From: Natrinema salinisoli
Lineage (GTDB): Archaea; Halobacteriota; Halobacteria; Halobacteriales; Natrialbaceae
Direction: 5' to 3'
Length of the DNA stretch: 64,000 nucleotides
NCBI RefSeq assembly: GCF_020405205.1
Contig: NZ_CP084469.1
Coordinates: 1,612,001 to 1,676,000 of the forward strand
Below the pieces are notes generated by a model. That model did not search any database. It was not told where the DNA came from and saw only the letters and a program-made list of their open reading frames with translations. The position numbers were made by a program, and so were the translations under genes. This document shows positions 16,739 through 23,166 of the stretch, in pieces. How positions within the stretch are numbered: position 1 is the first letter of the stretch; the number at the start of each line of letters is the position of its first letter.

Positions 16739-16872
16739 GACACGCACCGACACCCGAAGAAGTGACGAGAGCGACCGGCGACGACGTAGACATCATGAAA
16801 CGAGCCCGAGCGGCGATGACATTCAACGAATCAACCGAGGCAGACGACGAACGCGAGGGAACACGAGAATGA
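16735..16872 (+). CDS. Very small protein, 45 aa, overlapping the integrase gene
   Basis: The frame runs from an ATG that overlaps the upstream stop to a TGA that overlaps the integrase ATG, so both ends are coupled by ATGA. The text has 'TPEEVTRATG' and 'DIMKRARAAMTF', which could be a short helical piece. It may be a real small protein or the remnant of an integrase N-terminal region put in another frame. No family is recognised. Confidence 0.5.
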   Translation: MRHAPTPEEVTRATGDDVDIMKRARAAMTFNESTEADDEREGTRE

Positions 16873-17558
16873 GAATGAAACCGCACCCGGAAGACCCCGG
16901 GTACCGAGTATGGCTAAGCGACGACGAAGTCGAACAACTCATCGAAACAATGCACGACCGAGGCGGCACCACGCACCGAATCGCCGGCCGGTACGGCGTG
17001 CACTGCGGTCTCCGGCGCGACGAAGCGTCGCAGTCACGACCGGTGGACGTCGTCGAGAGTCACGACGATACTGTACTCCGCGTATGGGAGGACCAGGCGA
17101 AGCGCGACAAGTACCGCGAGACGCCGATCCCGAGAGACCTCGCAGACCAAATCAGGATGGTTCCCGAGTTCACCGACCTGGACGTGGACGACGCGACACT
17201 GGACGTGACGGGTAAGACGCTCAACCGGTGGGTGAAGCGTGCAGGCGAGGAACTCGCCGCGGAAACCGGCGACGAAGGATGGCTTCGAGTCACGTACCAC
17301 GACCTCCGCCGGACGTGGGGCACTCGGATGCTTGAAGCCGGTGTCCTCCCCTCCGTAGTCATGTGGCACGGCGGGTGGGACGACTGGGAAACGTTCAGGA
17401 AACACTATCTCGGCGAGTTCAGCCCGGACGCACTCGCCCGGGAGCGGAACAAGGTCGAGTGGCTCGGTGGCGACGGACCAGCGACGAGCGACGACGTCGA
17501 GTCGCACGTGACGACCGCCGCACCACCTACGGGCACCGCGAGCTACCAAACCGATTAG
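16869..17558 (+). CDS. int: Tyrosine recombinase (integrase), catalytic domain only
   Basis: The 229-residue protein has the XerC/D-type catalytic set: Arg49/Arg50 in 'GLRRDEAS', His144 and Arg147 in 'YHDLRRTWG', His167 in 'MWHGGW' and the nucleophile Tyr180 in 'FRKHYLG'. It would join the element to the tRNA-Leu gene by site-specific recombination. The usual N-terminal core-binding domain is missing or very short; the catalytic part starts about 15 residues in. A 45-codon gene overlaps its start. The gene lies 1.5 kb from the tRNA fragment. It ends an operon driven by a shared promoter copy. Confidence 0.88.
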   Translation: MRMKPHPEDPGYRVWLSDDEVEQLIETMHDRGGTTHRIAGRYGVHCGLRRDEASQSRPVDVVESHDDTVLRVWEDQAKRDKYRETPIPRDLADQIRMVPEFTDLDVDDATLDVTGKTLNRWVKRAGEELAAETGDEGWLRVTYHDLRRTWGTRMLEAGVLPSVVMWHGGWDDWETFRKHYLGEFSPDALARERNKVEWLGGDGPATSDDVESHVTTAAPPTGTASYQTD

Positions 17559-17600
17559 CATCGATGAACCCGGGAATGAAACACGCAGCGTAGAACCTTT

Positions 17601-17630
17601 CTGAAACCTGTAGTTGGTGTGTAGTTGAAC
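17601..17630 (+). repeat. Intergenic 'TTTGTAGTT' cassette, copy 6
   Basis: CTGTAGTTGGTGTGTAGTTG, then GCAGTACAAGCCCTGTAC. A close match to the copy at 18711. GTGCTCACAGCAC, an inverted repeat, follows at about 17690-17702. Confidence 0.55.
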
Positions 17631-17757
17631 AGGCAGTACAAGCCCTGTACCACCCGTGAACGGTAGGCATATACTGATAGTCGAGTTCGCGTGCTCACAG
17701 CACGTGCAGATAACCGCATCGCAGTGCCAATTCACCCGGCAGAACCCCCGTTACCCC

Positions 17758-17780
17758 CCTACAAGGGTATTTACGAGCGG
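17758..17780 (+). promoter_or_regulatory. Shared provirus promoter, divergent copy
   Basis: CCCTACAAGGG then TATTTACGAGC. The left part differs from the CCGGGAACCC of the others but is itself an inverted repeat (CCCT-ACA-AGGG). The TATA half is conserved. The ATG at 17801 is 30 bases past TTTACGA. Confidence 0.65.
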
Positions 17781-17800
17781 TGGCGATAGTCCGACACGTA

Positions 17801-18322
17801 ATGGTAGCAAAACCCGACAAGGACGAACGGTTACCGCACGTAGAACGCATCGAACTCGGACTCGAAATCAACGCGAACGACCACACCGCAATCCTCGCAC
17901 GAGCATACCACGACGACCGTGAAGGGTTCAACCCTGTAATCGTGGACCTCACCGCCCCCGTGAACTGGGACGACCACGTCACCGGTGAGAAAACCATCCC
18001 CGGAGCAACGATTCAACCCGACGACCCGGCCGACATCAAGGACGCCGTCAAGTACACCGAAATCGAGAAACCCACAGACAAATTCGTCACCCAGTACGGA
18101 CTCCCGCGCTCACCCGTGCGAGTCGCGTTGCTGTACGAGGCATTCGACGCATCCGCCGCGGAAGTCGTGCAGGCACTCCCGAACGGACCAGTCGTTGAAG
18201 CGAACGTCGAAATCATATCTGACTGGGTGGCGCACGAGATCCTGCAGAACGACGAGGAACACCTGGAAGGCACCGACGACCTGCAGAGCACCGTCACCGT
18301 CGCAACGGAGGAAGCACGGTAA
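17801..18322 (+). CDS. Hypothetical protein, 173 aa
   Basis: I do not recognise it. The ATG at 17801 is preferred to a GTG seven codons upstream because of the promoter spacing. The protein is soluble and acidic. Its middle part ('VNWDDHVTGEKTIPGATIQ') looks beta-rich and the last 60 residues helical. It is two bases before the next gene and both lie between integrase and attachment site, a place where viruses often keep host-takeover or superinfection genes. Confidence 0.58.
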   Translation: MVAKPDKDERLPHVERIELGLEINANDHTAILARAYHDDREGFNPVIVDLTAPVNWDDHVTGEKTIPGATIQPDDPADIKDAVKYTEIEKPTDKFVTQYGLPRSPVRVALLYEAFDASAAEVVQALPNGPVVEANVEIISDWVAHEILQNDEEHLEGTDDLQSTVTVATEEAR

Positions 18323-18324
18323 CA

Positions 18325-18699
18325 ATGCCAGGAGACACCGGCACTCCCGGCGCACGCATCGACGTCACCGAATGGCGAGACATCGATGACGTCACCGGCC
18401 GCATCACCGAGCGGCAGAAGCAACTCGTGAAGGAACGATTGAACGCCGGTCTCCCCGGCGACGATTACGCGGTCGTGTGGCTCCCCGAGTTCATCCGCGA
18501 CAAGGATCTCGAAACCATCGAAGGCGACGACCAGCTGCACGTGTGCCGAGTCGAAGACTACTCAGACGACGCGTGGACCGCCACGCAGGACGGCATGGAC
18601 GACGTCGAGTACCTTCCGAAGTCGTGGACGATAGCGTTCCGACGCGGGGAAGGATTCGACCGAGTCGAGTCCGAACAGACCGGTCTCACCGCGTGGTAA
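18325..18699 (+). CDS. Hypothetical protein, 124 aa
   Basis: It follows the previous gene by two bases, so it is cotranscribed. The protein is soluble and acidic with a helical stretch 'ITERQKQLVKERLNAG' and a beta-rich second half with many Trp ('DDAWTATQDG', 'PKSWTIAFRRG'). No family is recognised. It is the last gene before the attachment region. Confidence 0.58.
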   Translation: MPGDTGTPGARIDVTEWRDIDDVTGRITERQKQLVKERLNAGLPGDDYAVVWLPEFIRDKDLETIEGDDQLHVCRVEDYSDDAWTATQDGMDDVEYLPKSWTIAFRRGEGFDRVESEQTGLTAW

Positions 18700-18710
18700 T
18701 CGGCGCTTTC

Positions 18711-18740
18711 GAATTTCTGTAGTTGCGTGTAGTTCAACGG
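18711..18740 (+). repeat. Intergenic 'TTTGTAGTT' cassette, copy 7
   Basis: TTTCTGTAGTTGCGTGTAGT then TCAACGGGC, followed by GCAGTACAAGCCTTCTAC and CATGCTGTGAG at about 18798-18808. No promoter follows, so a terminator role fits here. Confidence 0.55.
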
Positions 18741-18820
18741 GCAGTACAAGCCTTCTACTCCCCGGTACCGGCAGGCATATCGTGAGAGTACGGCGACCAT
18801 GCTGTGAGTCGAGAGAACCG

Positions 18821-18887
18821 CGACTCGCAGTCCCGCGTGACCGGATTTGAACCGGTGGACTCCTACGGGACAGCGGCCCGCGAGTCG
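18821..18887 (-). ncRNA. tRNA-like structured RNA candidate
   Basis: Read on the minus strand, an eight-pair closing stem (CGACTCGC/GCGAGTCG) encloses a perfect T-arm (ACCGG-TTCAAAT-CCGGT), an AGTCC/GGACT stem and a variable-arm-like GTCCCGTAGGAGTCC. The inner text matches the tRNA-Leu 3' half at 19091-19130 with about nine differences. A TATA-like CTATAAAAG lies at 18918-18926, a suitable distance upstream. No anticodon arm can be drawn, so it is not a normal tRNA. It may be a decayed attachment site. Confidence 0.4.
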
Positions 18888-19074
18888 ATGTATCGCAGAA
18901 CGCTGTGCCGCGCGCCACTTTTATAGTTCGAGGGGGAGTCGATGGCGATACAAGCACGACCGCGAGCACGGTCAGGGTCCGCCAGACGCCCAGAGACCGG
19001 CGCACACAGGCAACGCGCCGCCGCGCGGAAGACCGCGGGGCGAGCACGGTATTTGACCGCAGGACCCCGCTCGC

Positions 19075-19135
19075 AGGCGCAGCGCTTAGGACGCTGTCCC
19101 GTAGGGGTCCGCCGGTTCGAATCCGGTCCCGCGCA
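19075..19135 (+). other. attR: 3' half of tRNA-Leu(UAG) gene
   Basis: The anticodon arm CAGCG-CTTAGGA-CGCTG (anticodon TAG), the long variable arm, the T-arm GCCGG-TTCGAAT-CCGGT and the acceptor strand CCCGCGC with discriminator A are intact. The upstream bases do not form a D-arm or a matching GCGCGGG, so the 5' half is absent. This is what a tRNA integration leaves at the far end of an element. The full gene should be at the left end, outside the window. Confidence 0.82.
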
Positions 19136-19216
19136 TTGCTGTCGCGAGCAAGTTCGCAAGCGACAGCAATCGTCGACCGATTCGAGCCCTGGAAACCGAA
19201 CGAAGTGAGGTTTCCT

Positions 19217-19242
19217 CCGGTTCGAATCCGGTCCCGCGCATT
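19217..19242 (+). repeat. Second tRNA 3' end (old attachment scar)
   Basis: CCGGTTCGAATCCGGTCCCG then CGCATT, identical over 26 bases to 19112-19137, 105 bases downstream in the same direction. The bases upstream no longer match tRNA. Confidence 0.75.
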
Positions 19243-19331
19243 CTCCGCGAACAACTTCGTGAGCGGAGAATGTGGTCTGCGGAGTCGAACGAGAGAAGAC
19301 GCGCGCAGCGAAGCAAGCACGTCTTGACGTT

Positions 19332-19353
19332 GTTCGAATCCGGTCCCCCGCAC
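19332..19353 (+). repeat. Third, degenerate tRNA 3' end
   Basis: GTTCGAATCCGGTCCCCCGC then A, one to two changes from the other copies, about 115 bases further on. It is followed by a CCCCCG/CGGGGG hairpin. Confidence 0.65.
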
Positions 19354-19478
19354 TGATTGTCGGGGGTGATCTGTCTCTTGACAGGCTTCTGTATTGGCCG
19401 ATAGAAAGAAATCACGATTTCAGAAATCATGGTTTCTGAAATCGAAAATTCTATTTTATCCGAGATACTACAAGATGC

Positions 19479-20852
19479 ATGGAGCACTTCGTCGATCGGG
19501 AAGCCGACCTCAATCAACTTACGGACTGTTACGAGTCCGAGACGGCAGAGTTTGTCGTGATCTATGGACGTCGCCGTCTTGGTAAGAGCGAACTCGTCCG
19601 GCAGTCTATCAGGGATCGAGACGACGCAGTCTACTATCAGGCGGTCGAATCTACCGCACAGAACCAGCTCGAACAGTTCGTTGACGCCGCGACGGCACAG
19701 TTCCCCTCACTACGGAATGTCCGTCGTGATTGGGAGGCACTTCTCGAAGCGCTGGGTGAAGAAGACGCCGTCGTCGTTATCGACGAGTTCCCATTCCTTA
19801 TTGAGGAGGACGAGTCGCTACCCTCACGCATTCAGCGCGTGTGGGACATGGAGTTGCAAGATACCGAGATGACGCTCGTGCTCGTCGGTTCGTCGATCAG
19901 CGTCATGGAGGACAAGGTGCTCTCCGGAAGCGCACCGCTGTACGGCCGCCGAACGGCGGCTATCGATCTCAAGCCTCTCTCCGCAGCTGATGCCCGCCAA
20001 TTCTTCCCGGAATACGATCCCGAAACGGCAATCACCGCGTGGTCGGTTTACGGCGGTACGCCGTACTACCTTCAGACAATCGATCCCGACGAAGACTTGG
20101 GAACGAACATCCAGCAGTCTGTCCTCTCAGAGCGCGGGCTCCTATACTCCGAGCCGGAGTTCCTGCTCCGTACCGAACTCCGCCAGCCGAACACCTACTT
20201 CAGTATCCTCCGTGCGCTCGCCCACGGACGTCGCACCCCGAACGAGATTGCGGGGATGGCCGGGGTGGAGTCAGGCTCGCTCAGCACGTATCTCCAGAAG
20301 CTTCGTCGTCTCCGACTCGTCGAACGACACATCCCCGTGACGGAATCGCCGACGGCCTCGAAACGTGGCCGATATCGGATCGCCGCGCCGCTGTTCCGGT
20401 TCTGGTTCCGGTTCGTGTATGGGAACCAGGATCGACTGCGCATGCTCGGCGAGGACGCGTACGACGAACTCGTTGCGCCCGAACTCACGGATTACGTGAG
20501 CCCGTTGTTCGAGCGGCTCTGTCAGCGAGCGCTTCCGGGCTTCGTTGACCGACGGTTCGGTGCCGTCGGGCAGTGGTGGTTCAAGGAACACGAACTCGAC
20601 GTCCTCGGGCTAACCAACGACGGACTCGTCGCCGGCGAGTGCAAATTCACCTCTCAACCCGTGAGTGAAGGCGTCCTCGCAGACCTCGAACGCACCACGG
20701 CGGAAGTTCGGTGGTCGGAGGGACCAGCAGACGCGAAGACGCTGTACGTCCTGTTCAGCCGGTCCGGGTACACCGACGATCTCGAACGCGTCGCCGACGG
20801 CCGAGACGATGTCCGTCTATTCGACCTCTCTGAAACACTCTCAGCCCTGTGA
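19479..20852 (+). CDS. Archaeal ATPase (ATPase_2 domain) with C-terminal DUF234
   Basis: The 457-residue protein has a P-loop 'YGRRRLGKSELV' at about 28-39, Walker B 'AVVVIDEFPFL' at about 96-106, a sensor 'LVLVGSSISVME', and a winged helix near 260-300. The end ('HELDVLGLTNDGLVAGECKF') is the DUF234 part, which has a nuclease-like D-x-E-x-K pattern. Proteins of this family are common in archaea and mobile islands; function is not established. The start codon at 19479 follows an AT-rich stretch. A decayed copy of its first 110 bases lies at 22350, so the locus has been duplicated or was a target of insertion. Confidence 0.82.
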   Translation: MEHFVDREADLNQLTDCYESETAEFVVIYGRRRLGKSELVRQSIRDRDDAVYYQAVESTAQNQLEQFVDAATAQFPSLRNVRRDWEALLEALGEEDAVVVIDEFPFLIEEDESLPSRIQRVWDMELQDTEMTLVLVGSSISVMEDKVLSGSAPLYGRRTAAIDLKPLSAADARQFFPEYDPETAITAWSVYGGTPYYLQTIDPDEDLGTNIQQSVLSERGLLYSEPEFLLRTELRQPNTYFSILRALAHGRRTPNEIAGMAGVESGSLSTYLQKLRRLRLVERHIPVTESPTASKRGRYRIAAPLFRFWFRFVYGNQDRLRMLGEDAYDELVAPELTDYVSPLFERLCQRALPGFVDRRFGAVGQWWFKEHELDVLGLTNDGLVAGECKFTSQPVSEGVLADLERTTAEVRWSEGPADAKTLYVLFSRSGYTDDLERVADGRDDVRLFDLSETLSAL

Positions 20853-20855
20853 ATC

Positions 20856-20934
20856 GCCTCGGGGTCAAGTGGTTCGAGAGACCTTCGGTCTCTCGTCATC
20901 ACGAAAATCGGAGATTTTCGAACGACCCCGAGGC
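20856..20934. repeat. Nested three-stem palindromic element
   Basis: An 11-pair outer stem (GCCTCGGGGTC/GACCCCGAGGC) encloses two perfect hairpins: CGAGAGACC-TTC-GGTCTCTCG (20875-20895) and CGAAAATC-GGA-GATTTTCG (20902-20920). It begins three bases after the ATPase stop. A further inverted repeat GATCGGAA/TTCCGATC lies at 20983-21006. Confidence 0.85.
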
Positions 20935-21034
20935 ACTCGCTCGCTCATCTGTGGAACGAGGTCGCCATACATCACTCCCCCCGATCGGAACGAAATCTTT
21001 CCGATCCTGTGAAACTCAGGCACTGATCATCCCG

Positions 21035-22147
21035 TTAATTCGATCTTCGGGTCCTGAGCCACGGCTCACCGGGAAGGTGACTGCCGCCGATCTCGATCAG
21101 TCGGAGCTTGTGAGCGAACACATAAAGTACGAGTGCGCCGACGATGGTCGCGGGTGTCGACATGAGATGCCAGACGATCATTGAATCGATTGTATAACCC
21201 ATCGACTCCAGCGTATCGCGGAAGGCGCGCAGGATCGCAAACACAGTCGGATGGGTAACGTAGATCCCCACCGCGTAGGTTCCCCACTCGGGAAGTGGCG
21301 TATCGGCGAAAAGCGTCGGCCGTGAGAGGAGAAACAGGAATAGCGAAATGCTCAACAGTGCCGTGGAAATCCCATAGCTCGGGGCGTAGACGTAGGATCC
21401 GAACGGTTCACCACGAAGGAGATAGCCGAGGAGATAGAACTCGATGAATTGCGACACGACGAACATCACAACGGTACCGAAGAGGAGTCGGCTTTTCTCC
21501 TTAGATGGCTCCCAGCCTCGCGTACAAATTGTGTATCCCAGCCCTGTGTAAAGGAAACCGAAGAAAAGGGCGTCTCGGGTCTCGAACGGGACGTCAACAA
21601 ACATCGTGTAGGTCGATCCGAGGAGTCCCACGAGGTGAAAGCACACCGCAATTGGCAGCACGTAACTTGGGTTTCCGATTACAACGACGAGGTAAACAAA
21701 GAGCAGCGAGAAGAGCAGAGCGGGAAGGAACCAGAGGATCTCGGAAACCGACGTGCCGTAGTATACTAATTCGACTGGGTCGAGGTACTCGATAACGCTA
21801 CTGACAGCGGTGGCTTGAAGCGACCGACCGGAAAGCTCCGCTCTGGCCAGTTGCCCACCGAAGAACGTCGGAACGGCGAGCACGAGCCCGAAGAGGTAGA
21901 GGGATATGAGTTTGATAGCCCGCTTGGTGAGGTAGGTGGCAGAACCGCGATGGGACGTCTTGAGCGCAAAAAAGTACCCCGACGTGATAAAAAAGAAGGG
22001 GACGGCGAACCGCGAGATCGTCTTCGTTCCGAAATTTATTGCATTTCCATAAGTGTTAATGCCTTGGAATGGGTCTGTGTGTATCAGCACGACGAATACG
22101 ATTGCAACAATTCGCATTGCATCGAGACTGTGGATACGACCGGACAT
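21035..22147 (-). CDS. Acyltransferase family 3 membrane protein
   Basis: The 370-residue protein has about ten membrane helices and the family start 'RIHSLDAMRIVAIVFVVLIH', in which the conserved His is near residue 22. This family moves acyl groups (often acetyl) onto sugars of surface glycans. The start is the ATG at 22147. It is isolated between two palindromic or decayed regions, in an island next to the attachment site. The substrate cannot be read from the sequence. Surface glycan modification after virus integration would fit but is inference. Confidence 0.85.
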   Translation of the reverse strand: MSGRIHSLDAMRIVAIVFVVLIHTDPFQGINTYGNAINFGTKTISRFAVPFFFITSGYFFALKTSHRGSATYLTKRAIKLISLYLFGLVLAVPTFFGGQLARAELSGRSLQATAVSSVIEYLDPVELVYYGTSVSEILWFLPALLFSLLFVYLVVVIGNPSYVLPIAVCFHLVGLLGSTYTMFVDVPFETRDALFFGFLYTGLGYTICTRGWEPSKEKSRLLFGTVVMFVVSQFIEFYLLGYLLRGEPFGSYVYAPSYGISTALLSISLFLFLLSRPTLFADTPLPEWGTYAVGIYVTHPTVFAILRAFRDTLESMGYTIDSMIVWHLMSTPATIVGALVLYVFAHKLRLIEIGGSHLPGEPWLRTRRSN

Positions 22148-22549
22148 TTCTGGAGGTAGGTAGAAGCCGGTAATGGCTGTTTTGGATTGAGTGTGCTGTG
22201 GAGCAGAACATGCCTCGAGGCTTAACTCGATGTCTCTTGAATCGAGTCTGCCTCATAAATGGAAAGGCGTGGTTGATTCTCCGATACGTTTTCCCAGGAA
22301 AAACGCAGATCCCCGAAATCTCAATTTCCATTTGATTCGGGGCGCGACCAGGTGCACGGAGTACTTCGTCGATAGGGAAGCCGAACTAACTGCTACGAGT
22401 CCGAGACGGCAGAGTTCGTCGTGATCTATTGACGCCATCGTCTCGGCGAAAGCGAACTCGTTCGTCGATCGAGTCGTCGACTCGAGGGGGCGGGCCGAAT
22501 CGACTCGACCGGTGAGTGGTCGATGCGTGTCGGAAGTGGCGGTGGCGAG
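22148..22549. other. 402-base region with decayed ATPase start
   Basis: Apart from the pseudogene fragment at 22350-22466 no gene is seen. The first 200 bases show no feature I can name. Confidence 0.5.
22350..22466 (+). pseudogene. Decayed 5' fragment of the ATPase_2/DUF234 gene
   Basis: The text from GCACGGAGTACTTCGTCGAT to GCGAACTCGTTCGTCG matches the start of the gene at 19479 closely ('EYFVDREAEL', 'ESETAEFVVIY'). It has a deletion of about 12 bases near codon 12 and a TGA in place of the Gly codon of the P-loop region. Nothing of the rest of the gene remains. The two copies flank the palindromic element and the acyltransferase gene. Confidence 0.8.
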
Positions 22550-22969
22550 CTACGACACGAGTTCGCCGAACTCGTCCACGCCGGTCTGAGCGACGTCCAT
22601 ATCCTGTTCGACGGCACCGCCGCTGACCCCGATCGTGCCGACGATCTCGCCGTCCCGCCGGAGCGGGTAGCCGCCGCCGAAGATCACGATTCGGCCCTGA
22701 TCAGTCGTCTGCAGTCCGTACAGCGATTCACCGGGGGCCGACGGTTCGGCCAGTTCGTGGGTCGGCGTTTCCAGTGCGGCCGCCGTGTACGCCTTGTTCC
22801 GCGAGATCTCGACCGAGGCGAGCCACGACCCGTCCATCCTGTGCTGGGCGATGAGATTTCCCTCGGGGTTGGCGACCGCGATCACCATCGGATTGTCGAT
22901 CGTCTCCGCTCGCTTCTCGGCCGCACCGATGATCGCTTTCGTCGTTTCGAGGGTAATTGAATCGGTCAT
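22550..22969 (-). CDS. GlcG/HbpS-like (DUF336) family protein
   Basis: The 139-residue protein matches the GlcG/HbpS family along its full length: 'NPMVIAVANPEGNLIAQHRMDG' early strand, 'ASVEISRNKAYTAAAL' helix and the glycine-rich end 'FGGGYPLRRDGEIVGTIGVSGG'. Members bind small ligands such as heme or corrinoid, or sit next to glycolate or diol operons. Function here is open. It is cytoplasmic, has no signal, and is read alone against the dacZ gene. Confidence 0.82.
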   Translation of the reverse strand: MTDSITLETTKAIIGAAEKRAETIDNPMVIAVANPEGNLIAQHRMDGSWLASVEISRNKAYTAAALETPTHELAEPSAPGESLYGLQTTDQGRIVIFGGGYPLRRDGEIVGTIGVSGGAVEQDMDVAQTGVDEFGELVS

Positions 22970-23166
22970 GGCGTATTACGGCCGTCGGCAGGGAAGTACC
23001 CCCGGTCGGCGGCTGCGTGCCGGTTCGCGGACAAGCTAGTCGCCTCCTCATCGAATCGGACGACCGACGGTGGCTGCGACGCTCGTCCGGTCGAATCGAA
23101 GAAATCGAAAGACGCGCGTCAGACGTCCCATAACGCTTATTCGCGCAGGACCGAGTTGTAGTATCA

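Larger units (their letters stand above)
1..19135 (+). mobile_element. Integrated pleolipovirus-like provirus, right part (left end outside window)
   Basis: The stretch ends at a tRNA-Leu 3' half and has an integrase gene about 1.5 kb inside that end. It carries a run of genes ordered as in pleolipoviruses: small membrane protein, large exported surface protein with C-terminal anchor, further membrane proteins, P-loop ATPase. Most genes are small, overlap by ATGA, and share one promoter sequence. GATC is rare here (18 counted by eye in 18.7 kb) but common to the right of the tRNA fragment. A full tRNA-Leu gene should mark the left end, before base 1. Family assignment rests on gene order and topology, not on an alignment. 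Confidence 0.8.
19135..19366. repeat. Series of hairpins tied to the tRNA 3' ends
   Basis: Arms are ATTGCTGTCGC/GCGACAGCAAT (19135, 19160), GGAAACC/GGTTTCC (19191, 19209), ATTCTCCGC/GCGGAGAAT (19240, 19263), AAGACG/CGTCTT (19296, 19320) and CCCCCG/CGGGGG (19345, 19361). Loops of the first three are alike (GAGCAAGTTCGCAA, GAACGAAGTGA, GAACAACTTCGTGA) while the stems differ but stay paired. Confidence 0.75.
18700..19478. other. 779-base attachment-site region without protein genes
   Basis: It holds repeat copy 7, a minus-strand tRNA-like element with its own TATA box, a tRNA-Leu 3' half, two shorter tRNA 3' ends and at least five hairpins. Reading frames here are accidental. Confidence 0.7.

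Noticed and set aside
19021-19135. Complete tRNA-Leu gene
   Set aside because: The D-arm and a matching GCGCGGG acceptor strand are absent; only the 3' half from the anticodon arm onward fits.
18562-19353. 263-residue minus-strand frame across the tRNA region
   Set aside because: It reads through tRNA fragments and hairpins; the protein text comes from repeated RNA sequence.
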